A DNA stretch of 55,648 nt from Paenibacillus humicus NBRC 102415 (GTDB lineage Bacteria; Bacillota; Bacilli; Paenibacillales; Paenibacillaceae). Under the pieces are notes generated by a model. The model did no database searches and was not told where the DNA came from. It saw only the letters and a program-made list of their open reading frames with translations. The position numbers and the translations under genes are program-made. Location: the NCBI RefSeq assembly GCF_004000905.1, contig NZ_BIMD01000037.1:1-55648 (forward strand). Reading direction: 5' to 3'. Position 1 is the first letter of the stretch. Every line of letters starts with the position of its first letter. This document shows positions 41,654 to 50,023 of this stretch, piece by piece.

Positions 41654-43795
41654 ATGCTTTTAACTTTATCTCTTTTGGTTTTTTATATAATGGTTTCTTT
41701 CGGCTACGGTAGCCTGATCGATATAATCACATCGAGGAATGGCAGTACCAGCAAGAGCAACTGGATTCTTATATATCCATTTTTTGGTGTTGTCTTGTGT
41801 ATTTCTATTGCTCAAAGCATAGGAGCATTCACCGGGGTTCAAATGTATTCCTACTTAATTATTTTAATAGGCTTTCTTCTTCTATTTAGAATGTTGAGAA
41901 GTAAATTGTTTTCGGTATATGATGAGTTGCGAGAAAATGCTCTTACTTATCGTACGTTTATTGGTTTTTTCTTTGTTATTTTCATTGTTTATATGTATCT
42001 CTATCCGAGTCTTTATGCGGGATTTCCAACTTCTTTTGCAAGTATCAATAATGATTTAATTTTTTATTTATCCATACCTGAATTTTTGCAAAGATACAGC
42101 TATTTCCACGAAGCAGTTTCCGATAACCTTCACCCTTTTTACTCCATAGCTGAGCTTCATTTCAGTCGAAACTCAAGAGTAGGTGCCGATTATTTCAATA
42201 CCTTAGGAATGAATTTTTTTCAAGTAAATGCATTGAGTACATTTAATGTTATTTCCTGCTTTTTTGTTTTGCTAGTCCCCCTTAGCGCCTATTATACGGC
42301 TTTTTATTGTTTTGAATTAACCAAAAGAATTGCTGTTATCTTTACGATTCTCGTATCGGTCAATAGCTTGTTATATTGGATGTTTACGACACAATACATG
42401 CCACAGATAGCAGGGAACGCATTTTTTATTTTATGTATAGGAATATCTTACCAAGCAATAACGAAACGCAAACCGGGTTTTACGGTCATGGCTGGCTTAG
42501 TTTTTTCGGGCTTGATTTCGGTATATAGTGAGTATATGCTCTATTATCTGCTTCCAATGGGCTTGTTTGTTATTATTCAGTCTATAATCTATAAACAGAT
42601 TTGGATTTATATTAAAACGGTTGCACTCCTCTTGCTTTCGACAATAATTATAAATCCAGTATCGTTTTATATAGCGTTAAAATATAATTATTTTGCTTTT
42701 ACATCTACTCAAAATCAAACAGGAATTGTTGATTACATTCCATACATAAACCAAATATTGATGATGTTTGGAGCTAAGACTTTAGATTATTCTCATCCTT
42801 CAATTCAATATACTTTATCTGCAATCTTGCTAATCATCATTACCATATATGGATTGCTTAAACTTAAGAAGAACGTAAAGCTGATTATGGTAATCCTAAC
42901 TATTTTCTATATGGCGCTGTTTGTTTATTTAAGCACTCTTAATCAATTTCCTTATGGCTACTACAAAACAATGATGTTTGCTTTCCCATTTGTAATTCTA
43001 TTGTTTGCAAATGGAATTAGTGAAGTATTGGATAAAAAGATTTGGAGATATGGGGGTGGAGCCGTTCTAATCATCCTGGTATGCTCTAATTTGATTCAGT
43101 GGAAAAATCTCTCTTCCATTATTGTCAAAGAGGGAACAGTGGTCACTAAAGAATACAGACAGTTGGGAGAGATAGCTTCGTTGATCTCGGATAGGAGGCC
43201 GCTTCTAGTAAAGGAGCTCGATATGAATCAACAGCATATAGTTGCAACTTTATTGAAAGATAAACCTATATTTTTTGAAGGTGATCCATCGTACTTCAAA
43301 ACTTCTAAGAATGAGAACTACGACTTCAAGTATGTATTGTCCCCAGTTCAAGGAGGGGACATTATTGCTGATAACTCAAGCAAAGAAGTTTGGTCCAATG
43401 AAATATTCAAATTAAATGAACTCAATCCGTCTTCTGCCCAGATTCATCTGGAACAAGGATGGTATAACTTGGAGGATTGGGGCGGCATCCCATCTCGTTG
43501 GACAGAAAAGAATTTTACAATGTCTGTCTCCACGAAACAACCGTCCCAAAAGAAATTGTCTTTTGATCTCATACTTCCTCCTGGCAATCCAGTCCGGACA
43601 CTGAATATAAAAATCAATGATCAGAATTTGCAGATTGAGGTTCCTAAGAACGGATCATATACGACGGGGTTTATGAAGCTGGAAAGTGGTTTGAATCAAA
43701 TCTCGTTTGAAATAATTCAGGATTCTGTTAGGATCGATGGAGATTCCAGAGAGTTTGGGATAGGAATCCAAAATGTGCAGCTTCTTTCATCCTAG
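41654..43795 (+). CDS. Polytopic GT-C-like membrane protein with extracytoplasmic C-terminal domain
   Basis: 713 residues. About twelve hydrophobic helices span residues 1-490. An early extracytoplasmic loop after helix 4 (YPSLYAGFPTSFASINNDLIFY) contains acidic/polar residues where GT-C enzymes keep their catalytic Asp, although a canonical DxD or ExD is not clear. After the last helix (GGGAVLIILVCSNLIQW) a soluble part follows, whose last 120 residues (EQGWYNLEDWGGIPSRWTEKN...LILPPGNPVRTLNIKINDQNL) form a beta-sandwich-like domain seen in several envelope glycan proteins. GT-C enzymes use polyprenyl-phosphate sugars outside the cell, fitting the UbiA-PAP2-SMR genes downstream. GGAAGGA precedes the ATG. 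A pure membrane scaffold is an alternative. Confidence 0.65.
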   Translation: MLLTLSLLVFYIMVSFGYGSLIDIITSRNGSTSKSNWILIYPFFGVVLCISIAQSIGAFTGVQMYSYLIILIGFLLLFRMLRSKLFSVYDELRENALTYRTFIGFFFVIFIVYMYLYPSLYAGFPTSFASINNDLIFYLSIPEFLQRYSYFHEAVSDNLHPFYSIAELHFSRNSRVGADYFNTLGMNFFQVNALSTFNVISCFFVLLVPLSAYYTAFYCFELTKRIAVIFTILVSVNSLLYWMFTTQYMPQIAGNAFFILCIGISYQAITKRKPGFTVMAGLVFSGLISVYSEYMLYYLLPMGLFVIIQSIIYKQIWIYIKTVALLLLSTIIINPVSFYIALKYNYFAFTSTQNQTGIVDYIPYINQILMMFGAKTLDYSHPSIQYTLSAILLIIITIYGLLKLKKNVKLIMVILTIFYMALFVYLSTLNQFPYGYYKTMMFAFPFVILLFANGISEVLDKKIWRYGGGAVLIILVCSNLIQWKNLSSIIVKEGTVVTKEYRQLGEIASLISDRRPLLVKELDMNQQHIVATLLKDKPIFFEGDPSYFKTSKNENYDFKYVLSPVQGGDIIADNSSKEVWSNEIFKLNELNPSSAQIHLEQGWYNLEDWGGIPSRWTEKNFTMSVSTKQPSQKKLSFDLILPPGNPVRTLNIKINDQNLQIEVPKNGSYTTGFMKLESGLNQISFEIIQDSVRIDGDSREFGIGIQNVQLLSS

Positions 43796-43807
43796 GAGGA
43801 ATGATTT

Positions 43808-44182
43808 GTGTATAAAATAGCTGCTATTGTGTTTTTTATTATTTTTACAGGGGTTAGTGGTCCCCCTCTAATTAAGCTTGGAGCCATGCGTGAGACAAAA
43901 AGGATCCAACAATTGATGAGTGGAGAAGTCATGTCTGGTCTGCTTGTCCTTTTTAATCCATATATTTTAGTTGGATTATTCATGTATTTTATTAGTGCAA
44001 TCCTTTGGATCGTAGTTCTTTCTAAATACGATTTGAGTTATGTCAATCCCCTTCTTGCTGTTAATTATATATTTTCTATGATTATAGGTTATTATCTATT
44101 TAATGAAGTCATTAATAGTTATCGGATTGCAGGTGTATTCATCATTGTAGTCGGTGTCGTATTGATTACTCTCAAAGGGTAA
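43808..44182 (+). CDS. Small SMR/EamA-like four-helix membrane protein, candidate lipid-sugar flippase subunit
   Basis: 124 residues, four hydrophobic helices: IAAIVFFIIFTGVSGPPLIKLGA, NPYILVGLFMYFISAILWIVVLS, YVNPLLAVNYIFSMIIGYYLFN and YRIAGVFIIVVGVVLITLKG. The KYDLSYVNPLLAVNYIFSMIIGYYLFNE part is typical of EmrE/ArnE-ArnF type proteins. ArnE/F move undecaprenyl-phosphate-aminoarabinose across the inner membrane, and a similar small protein (Rv3789) sits in the mycobacterial decaprenyl-phospho-arabinose locus. GTG start, with TAGGAGG 8 bases upstream. It lies 12 bases after the GT-C gene, so flipping a polyprenyl-phosphate sugar for that enzyme is a reasonable inference. Confidence 0.75.
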   Translation: MYKIAAIVFFIIFTGVSGPPLIKLGAMRETKRIQQLMSGEVMSGLLVLFNPYILVGLFMYFISAILWIVVLSKYDLSYVNPLLAVNYIFSMIIGYYLFNEVINSYRIAGVFIIVVGVVLITLKG

Positions 44183-44193
44183 AGGTGGATGGA

Positions 44194-45327
44194 ATGAAGA
44201 TCCTAATTGTACTAAACTATTATGTTCCATATATAAGCGGGCTAACAGAAGCGGCAAGATCAGTCGCTGAGGCATTGGCTGAAAACCATGAAGTGACTGT
44301 TTTGACGGCCAAACATCAAAGCAGCTTAAAAGATGAAGAAACAGTAAACGGGGTTCGGGTTGTACGAGCCCCCGTTTTATTGCGAGTAAGTAAAGGATAT
44401 ATAAGTCCGGCATTTATTCGTCTGTTTCTAAAGCTGTCCAAGGACGCGGATATTGTCAATCTGCATCTTCCCATGATTGAATCCGGATTATTCGGGTTGT
44501 TAACTCCTAGGAACAAATTAGTTACGACCTATCAGTGCGATGTTAACTTGAATAAATCCGTCTTAAACAAGGTAATTGAAATGACAATGGATCTTACTTG
44601 CAGAATCGCCCTATCAAGATCATCAGCTGTGGTAGTATCCAGTGAAGATTACGCTAAGCATTCGCGAGTACTCCCAAGATTTCAAAAAAAGTGGAAAGAG
44701 ATTCATCCTGTGTCACCTGCGTACAGCAATATTCCTGAACCTGTGACTAAAAAAACTGACTCTCGCATTATTGTTGGATTTTGCGGTAGGATCGTAGAAG
44801 AAAAAGGTATTAATATTCTACTGAAAGCGGTCCCGATCATTAGACAACAATTGGGCAATGTGGAATTTCGAATCGTTGGGAGTTACGATGATGTTGCTGG
44901 CGGCAGTATTTTTTCTCGATTAAAAGAGGAAATTGGCTGGGATCCGTCTTATGTCAAATTCCTTGGAAAAGTCTCTCAACAGGAACTTTATGATTTTTAT
45001 TCTTCCATCTCGCTTCTTGTCCTTCCTAGCATAAATTCCCTGGAGGCTTTTGGAATGGTCCAAGTTGAGGCTATGCTGGCAGGTGTTCCTGTTGTGGCCT
45101 CGAACCTGCCTGGTGTTCGTGAAATACCGACAAGAACGGGAATGGGCTTGGTTGTCGAGCCGAAAGATGTGGAAGGACTTGCTTCCGCTGTTGTCGAAGT
45201 AGCTCTAAATAAATCGGAATACATCAAGGATAGAGCATACATTGAAAGCCTATACGGCACAGGTCCATCAACAAAGAAGTATATTTATTTGTTTGAGAGT
45301 ATCTTGAATAGGAAATCAGGTGATTAG
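44194..45327 (+). CDS. GT4-family glycosyltransferase
   Basis: 377 residues, GT-B fold. N-terminus MKILIVLNYYVPYISGLTEAARSVAEAL; then VVVSSEDYAKHS, the hinge IIVGFCGRIVEEKGINILLKAVP, LGKVSQQELYDFYSSISLLVLPS, and the donor motif NSLEAFGMVQVEAMLAGVPVVAS with the two glutamates. SLEAFGMVQVEAMLAG resembles PIG-A/PimA-like mannosyltransferases, but the donor cannot be fixed. It is embedded between the SMR-like and PAP2 genes with an 8-base overlap with the latter, so its product probably works on the same lipid-linked intermediate. Start at 44194 chosen over GTG 44185 because of GGTGG spacing. Confidence 0.87.
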   Translation: MKILIVLNYYVPYISGLTEAARSVAEALAENHEVTVLTAKHQSSLKDEETVNGVRVVRAPVLLRVSKGYISPAFIRLFLKLSKDADIVNLHLPMIESGLFGLLTPRNKLVTTYQCDVNLNKSVLNKVIEMTMDLTCRIALSRSSAVVVSSEDYAKHSRVLPRFQKKWKEIHPVSPAYSNIPEPVTKKTDSRIIVGFCGRIVEEKGINILLKAVPIIRQQLGNVEFRIVGSYDDVAGGSIFSRLKEEIGWDPSYVKFLGKVSQQELYDFYSSISLLVLPSINSLEAFGMVQVEAMLAGVPVVASNLPGVREIPTRTGMGLVVEPKDVEGLASAVVEVALNKSEYIKDRAYIESLYGTGPSTKKYIYLFESILNRKSGD

Positions 45328-45724
45328 AATGTATTATTTCTTGATTCCATTTATAGCTTGGTTTGTTGCTGGCATCACAAAGTTTATTATTAATTATGTT
45401 AGATTTGGTGCCGATGCCAAAAAAAGAATTGGTAACGGTGGTTTTCCGAGCAATCATACAACCATTGTTACGGCCACGACAATGGCAGTTGGTTTTCATG
45501 AAGGGTTGACCTCGCCTATTTTTGGTCTCGGGGTTGCTGTAATTTTTATCGTCGTTATAGATGCGACGGGATTAAGAAGGCATGTTGGCTATCATGCTGC
45601 CAGCCTAAATCTGCTTCAAAATAACAAAATACATAGAGAAAGCATGGGGCATACAAAAGTTGAAGTTGCTGGCGGTATATTTTTAGGCGTAATTATTGGA
45701 TTCGTAGCTGATTTTCTAAGTTAG
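45320..45724 (+). CDS. Divergent PAP2-family (DUF212) membrane protein, candidate phosphatase
   Basis: 134 residues, three to four hydrophobic helices. GNGGFPSNHTTIVTATTMAVG carries the PAP2-like PSxH motif (His46), followed by VVIDATGLRRHVGYHAASLN, as in Bacillus YuiD and DUF212 relatives. The usual full three-part PAP2 signature is incomplete, as is normal for this divergent subfamily. It sits directly before a UbiA gene; in mycobacteria the PAP2 protein Rv3807c beside the UbiA protein Rv3806c is thought to remove the 5-phosphate from polyprenyl-phosphoribose. The same job is inferred here. Start GTG at 45320 (ATG at 45329 is the alternative), overlapping the preceding gene. Confidence 0.75.
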   Translation: MIRMYYFLIPFIAWFVAGITKFIINYVRFGADAKKRIGNGGFPSNHTTIVTATTMAVGFHEGLTSPIFGLGVAVIFIVVIDATGLRRHVGYHAASLNLLQNNKIHRESMGHTKVEVAGGIFLGVIIGFVADFLS

Positions 45725-45734
45725 GAGTGTTTTC

Positions 45735-46628
45735 GTGGAACCTAGAGCAGAAATTCTTCAACATGGCCGTACTTCAGTAATAGTAGATATTATCCAAGAG
45801 ATAAGGATAAAACAATGGACAAAAAACTTGCTTGTATTTGCCTCTGCACTTTTCGCAGGCCAGGTGCTAAATCCATCTGTTTTCCTAAATGCATTATTGG
45901 CTTTTCTAGCCTTCTCTCTCATGGCCAGCACGATTTATGTCATTAATGATATTTTCGACGTGGAAAAGGACAAGCTCCATCCAGATAAATGCAACCGCCC
46001 TCTTGCTAGAGAGGCGATATCCATCCCCATGGCAATCGTACTTGCAGTTGTGACGTTTTGCTTTTCGGTGACACTGGGGCTGATGGTTAACACTGCCTTG
46101 ACGGTTATTCTTTTAATTTACTTTGTTACCAACCTGTTATACTCGCTTCAATTAAAACACGTCGTTATCATAGATGTCATGCTGATTGCTCTAGGATTCG
46201 TACTTAGAGCAGTTGCCGGCGCATTAGCAGTTAACGGCTTGCTGACCTCTTGGTTTATCTTGTGCACCATGGGACTGTCTCTTTTCTTGGCATTAGGAAA
46301 AAGAAGGCACGAATTAAAGATTTTCAATGAGAATTCTTCCAGTAGAAGGAAGGTTCTGGATTTTTATTCTATTGCCATGCTCGATCAGCTCATGACCGTC
46401 GTAACGGCTGTGCTTATTATGTTTTATTCCATGTATGCAGCTTCCGAGGGCCAGCGAATGATGTTTACCATTCCGATTGTCTTGTACGGCATATTTAGAT
46501 ACTACTATCTAATCCATATGAAAAATGCAGGTGGAAAGCCGGAGGATATTTTGGTTAGCGACCGTCATATTCTTGGAACTGTTCTCATATTCTGCATAGC
46601 CATCGCTTTCATAAAAGCTTTCAACTAA
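45735..46628 (+). CDS. UbiA-family prenyltransferase, polyprenyl-phosphate phosphoribosyltransferase-like
   Basis: 297 residues, eight to nine membrane helices. The N-terminal RIKQWTKNLLVFA and the metal-binding motif VINDIFDVEKDKLHPDKCNRPLA (Asn71, Asp72, Asp75, Asp79) match decaprenyl-phosphate 5-phosphoribosyltransferase (Rv3806c) much better than quinone or heme UbiA members: the KQW-KN and NDxxDxxxDxxHPxKxxRPxA wording is specific for that group. The predicted reaction is transfer of phosphoribose from PRPP to polyprenyl phosphate. GTG start with TAGGAG 8 bases upstream, 10 bases after the PAP2 gene. No DprE1- or DprE2-like epimerase gene is present in the window, so the sugar would remain ribose. 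Confidence 0.8.
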   Translation: MEPRAEILQHGRTSVIVDIIQEIRIKQWTKNLLVFASALFAGQVLNPSVFLNALLAFLAFSLMASTIYVINDIFDVEKDKLHPDKCNRPLAREAISIPMAIVLAVVTFCFSVTLGLMVNTALTVILLIYFVTNLLYSLQLKHVVIIDVMLIALGFVLRAVAGALAVNGLLTSWFILCTMGLSLFLALGKRRHELKIFNENSSSRRKVLDFYSIAMLDQLMTVVTAVLIMFYSMYAASEGQRMMFTIPIVLYGIFRYYYLIHMKNAGGKPEDILVSDRHILGTVLIFCIAIAFIKAFN

Positions 46629-46649
46629 TTTCAAATGAGGTGAACTCAT

Positions 46650-47393
46650 ATGAAAGGAATCATTCTTGCAGGCGGGACAGGCTCCCGCCTGTTTCCTTTA
46701 ACCAAAGTAACCAATAAACATCTGCTTCCAGTAGGCAAATATCCCATGATTTATTACTCCATCGCTAAACTAAAAGAAGCCGGCATTTACGACATTCTCA
46801 TCGTCACCGGAAAAGAGCACATGGGCGACGTGGTGAATCTGCTCGGAAGCGGCTATGAATTCGGCGTATCCTTGACTTATAAGGTACAGGATCAGGCCGG
46901 AGGCATCGCGCAGGCGCTCGGACTGGCCGAACAATTTGTCGGCGCAGATCAGATGGTCGTCATTTTAGGCGACAATATTTTCTCGGACAGCATTGCTCTT
47001 TATGTGGAACATTTCCAGAAGCAAGAGACAGGAGCTAAAATACTCCTTCAGGAAGTGCATGATCCGCAGCGATACGGCGTTCCGGAGCTGAAGGGCGATC
47101 ATATTGTATCGATCGACGAAAAGCCGAAGGAGCCGAAGAGCAGCTACGCAGTGACAGGAATTTATATGTATGATTCCGCGGTATTCGATATCATTCGATC
47201 CTTGAAACCTTCCAACCGGGGCGAGCTGGAAATAACGGATGTGAACAATGCCTATATCAAAACCAATTCGCTAACATATGATATATTACAAGGCTGGTGG
47301 ACCGATGCGGGAACCCATGCTTCACTGACCTACGCAAACGAGTTGGCAAAAGAAATCACTCTCGGCACCGAGTTCGGGGAACTTAAGATCTAG
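46650..47393 (+). CDS. rmlA: Glucose-1-phosphate thymidylyltransferase (short type)
   Basis: 247 residues. GIILAGGTGSRLFPLTKVTNKHLLPVGKYPMIYY is the nucleotidyltransferase signature; ILGDNIF, EKPKEPKSSYAVTGIYMYD and GWWTDAGTHASL follow. The protein is shorter than enterobacterial RmlA (about 290 residues), matching the compact SpsI-type enzymes of Bacilli. It makes dTDP-glucose. Codon use becomes more GC-rich here than in the preceding block. First of four rml genes, 21 bases after the UbiA gene. Confidence 0.94.
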   Translation: MKGIILAGGTGSRLFPLTKVTNKHLLPVGKYPMIYYSIAKLKEAGIYDILIVTGKEHMGDVVNLLGSGYEFGVSLTYKVQDQAGGIAQALGLAEQFVGADQMVVILGDNIFSDSIALYVEHFQKQETGAKILLQEVHDPQRYGVPELKGDHIVSIDEKPKEPKSSYAVTGIYMYDSAVFDIIRSLKPSNRGELEITDVNNAYIKTNSLTYDILQGWWTDAGTHASLTYANELAKEITLGTEFGELKI

Positions 47394-47471
47394 CCAATTG
47401 CCTGGAAGAATCGGGTCTTGCAAGCGTGAACCGGAAGGGTGCAATCCTACCAAGGAAGGGGCTGAAGGAAC

Positions 47472-48035
47472 GTGATCGTCCAGGAAACAATGCTGCCGGG
47501 ATTGAAATGGATCGAGCCGGCTGTCCATGGAGACCAGCGAGGTTTTTTTGTGGAGAGCTACAACGAAGCGCGATTTCGGGAGCACGGAATAACCCATCGA
47601 TTTGTCCAAGACAATCATTCTCTTTCCGTGGAAGCAGGAGTATTGCGAGGACTCCATTATCAGCTTAATCCCAAAGCCCAAACCAAGCTGGTCCGTTGTA
47701 CGGCAGGAGCGATCTATGATGTCGCTGTAGATATCCGCCGAGGCTCGCCGACCTTCGGGAAGTGGCAAGGATTTATATTGAGCGCCGCCAATCATCGCCA
47801 GCTGCTGGTTCCTCGAGGCTTCGCTCATGGGTTCTGCACGCTGGTGCCGAATTCCGAGGTTCAGTACAAAGTCGACGAGCTCTACTCAGCCCAGCATGAC
47901 CGGGGAATCGCCTGGAACGACCCGGCTCTCGGCATTGATTGGCCTGTCCGCAATCCCGTCCTTTCGATGAAAGATGACATGCATCCCGCATTGATGGACG
48001 CAGAGATTGATTTCATTTACGACATCAACGGTTAA
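47472..48035 (+). CDS. rmlC: dTDP-4-dehydrorhamnose 3,5-epimerase
   Basis: 187 residues, cupin fold. IEPAVHGDQRGFFVESYNEARF, QDNHSLSVEAGVLRGLHYQ (catalytic His in RGLHYQ), KLVRCTAGAIYDVAVDIRRGSPTFG and LVPRGFAHGFCTL are all conserved. GTG start at 47472, giving the usual MIVQETMLPG beginning. It converts the 4-keto-6-deoxyglucose nucleotide to the rhamnose configuration for RmlD. In operon order between rmlA and rmlB. Confidence 0.95.
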   Translation: MIVQETMLPGLKWIEPAVHGDQRGFFVESYNEARFREHGITHRFVQDNHSLSVEAGVLRGLHYQLNPKAQTKLVRCTAGAIYDVAVDIRRGSPTFGKWQGFILSAANHRQLLVPRGFAHGFCTLVPNSEVQYKVDELYSAQHDRGIAWNDPALGIDWPVRNPVLSMKDDMHPALMDAEIDFIYDING

Positions 48036-48068
48036 TTCCAACAACCGGGAAGAAAGGGACGTTGCCAA

Positions 48069-49100
48069 GTGAAGCTGCTCGTTACCGGCGGAGCCGGATT
48101 TATCGGAAGCAATTTTGTGCTGTATATGGCGCAAAAGTACCCCGGGTACGAAATTGTTAACGTAGACGCTCTGACCTATGCCGGGAACCTAGAGAATTTG
48201 AAAGCTGTCGAACAGCATCCCGGATATCATTTTGTCAAAGCGGACATTACCAATCGCGCGGAGCTGGAGCCCATTTTCCAAGCTGGCGTGGATGTCGTGG
48301 CCAACTTCGCGGCGGAGTCTCATGTGGACCGCAGCATTCTTGAACCGGATGTATTTGTAAAAACGAATGTTCTTGGTACGCAGACTCTGCTGGATCTATC
48401 CAAGCAATACGGAGTCAAAAAGTTTGTCCAGGTGTCCACGGACGAGGTTTACGGGACTTTGGGGGAGACAGGCCTCTTTAAGGAAGAAACGCCGCTCGCT
48501 CCTAACAGCCCTTACTCGGCAAGCAAAGCAGGGGCGGATTTGCTTGTACGGGCCTATCACGAGACGTTCGGACTTCCCGTGAACATTACGCGCTGTTCCA
48601 ACAATTACGGACCGTACCAGTTCCCCGAGAAGCTGATTCCGCTGATCATTCAGAACGCCCTGCAGGATAAGCCGCTGCCGGTGTACGGAGACGGGCTTAA
48701 CGTCAGGGACTGGCTTTACGTGGAGGACCATTGCAGCGCCATCGATCTCGTCATCCATCATGGCGTGAACGGCGAAGTGTACAACATCGGAGGGCGCAAC
48801 GAGCGAACGAATATTCATGTCGTCAAAACGATCTTGGAGGAGCTTGGGAAACCGGAAGCACTGATCCACTATGTCAAGGATCGTCCGGGTCATGATAAAC
48901 GGTATGCCATCGACGCCGATAAAATCCGCAGTGAGCTAGGCTGGAGCCCGCAGCATGATTATGAATCCGGAATTCGGACAACCATCCGATGGTACCTGGA
49001 CAACGAGGAATGGATGAAAGACGTGCTGAGCGGAAGCTACCAGAATTATTTCAAGCTCCAATACGGAGATCGCTTAAATGAAGCGGAGTCCACGGAATGA
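48069..49100 (+). CDS. rmlB: dTDP-glucose 4,6-dehydratase
   Basis: 343 residues. The cofactor loop VTGGAGFIGSNFVLYM, FAAESHVDRSI, STDEVYG (catalytic Thr-Asp-Glu), NSPYSASKAGADLLVRAY (Tyr-x3-Lys), RCSNNYGPYQFPEKLIPL and GDGLNVRDWLYVEDH are canonical. It makes dTDP-4-keto-6-deoxy-glucose. GTG start at 48069 with AAAGGGA about 10 bases upstream. Confidence 0.96.
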   Translation: MKLLVTGGAGFIGSNFVLYMAQKYPGYEIVNVDALTYAGNLENLKAVEQHPGYHFVKADITNRAELEPIFQAGVDVVANFAAESHVDRSILEPDVFVKTNVLGTQTLLDLSKQYGVKKFVQVSTDEVYGTLGETGLFKEETPLAPNSPYSASKAGADLLVRAYHETFGLPVNITRCSNNYGPYQFPEKLIPLIIQNALQDKPLPVYGDGLNVRDWLYVEDHCSAIDLVIHHGVNGEVYNIGGRNERTNIHVVKTILEELGKPEALIHYVKDRPGHDKRYAIDADKIRSELGWSPQHDYESGIRTTIRWYLDNEEWMKDVLSGSYQNYFKLQYGDRLNEAESTE

Positions 49101-49120
49101 AGCCGCTGGAGGATGCGGGG

Positions 49121-49972
49121 ATGAAAATGAAGATTCTCGTAACGGGAGCAGGAGGGCAGCTCGGCAAAGAGCTCGCCTTGTGGCCGAAATCGGACGAATT
49201 TGAAATCATCGGCTTGGATCGGGGGGCCTTGGACATCTCCTCCTGCGAGCAATGCCGCGAGGTCATCGGGAATCTTCAGCCTGACATCGTCATTCACTGC
49301 GCGGCGTATACGGCCGTGGATCAGGCGGAATCCGATCTTGAGGGCGCATATGCCGTAAATGCAACCGGGTCTGGATGCGTGGCGGAGGCGGCTGACGAGA
49401 TCGGCGCCAAGCTGATCTATGTCAGCACGGATTATGTTTTCGACGGGAACGGAACGTCGCCTTACCGTACGGACGCTCCTGTCAACCCGCAAACCGTCTA
49501 TGGGAAGTCCAAGCACGCAGGAGAAATGCTTGTGGAGACGTTGAACAGTCGGACGTTCATCGTGCGTACTTCCTGGGTGTATGGCAAGCATGGGAACAAT
49601 TTCGTCAAGACCATGCTGAAGCTTGGAAAGGAAAGAGGAAGCGTCAAGGTCGTCAATGACCAGACGGGATCTCCTACCTACACGAAGGACTTGGCCCGCT
49701 TCCTGCTCCAGCTGGCAGGTACGGAAGAGTACGGGACGTATCATGCTTCCAATAGCGGGAGCTGCACCTGGTTCGAATTCGCTCAAGCGATATTTGAAGA
49801 GAGCGGTGTGGCAGCCCAAGCATTGCCTTGCACCTCCGAGGAGTTTCCGCGCCCTGCTCCGCGTCCGCGTTATTCGGTCCTTGATCAGAGCCGAATCAAG
49901 GAAATCGGACTGGAGGAGCTTCCGGAGTGGCGGGACGCTTTGGCACGATTTATTCATGAGATTAGGGAATAA
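49121..49972 (+). CDS. rmlD: dTDP-4-dehydrorhamnose reductase
   Basis: 283 residues, SDR fold. ILVTGAGGQLGKELAL, HCAAYTAVDQAESD, YVSTDYVFDGNGTSPY, VYGKSKHAGE (Tyr-x3-Lys), RTSWVYGKHGNNFVKTML and VNDQTGSPTYTKDLA are diagnostic. It completes dTDP-L-rhamnose. The start at 49121 is favoured by GGAGG 8 bases upstream; ATG 49097, overlapping the rmlB stop, is possible. Last gene of the glycan operon, followed by a terminator. Confidence 0.94.
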   Translation: MKMKILVTGAGGQLGKELALWPKSDEFEIIGLDRGALDISSCEQCREVIGNLQPDIVIHCAAYTAVDQAESDLEGAYAVNATGSGCVAEAADEIGAKLIYVSTDYVFDGNGTSPYRTDAPVNPQTVYGKSKHAGEMLVETLNSRTFIVRTSWVYGKHGNNFVKTMLKLGKERGSVKVVNDQTGSPTYTKDLARFLLQLAGTEEYGTYHASNSGSCTWFEFAQAIFEESGVAAQALPCTSEEFPRPAPRPRYSVLDQSRIKEIGLEELPEWRDALARFIHEIRE

Positions 49973-49981
49973 ACGCGAAAT

Positions 49982-50013
49982 AAAGTCGGCTCATCCAAGT
50001 GATGGCCGGCTTT
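49982..50013. terminator. Bidirectional terminator at the end of the glycan locus
   Basis: AAAGTCGGC (49982-49990) pairs with GCCGGCTTT (50005-50013), one G-T wobble, with TCATC/GATGG extending inward; TTTATT follows on plus and TTTATT on minus. It serves rmlD and the convergent membrane protein. Confidence 0.7.
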
Positions 50014-50023
50014 ATTCCTATTC

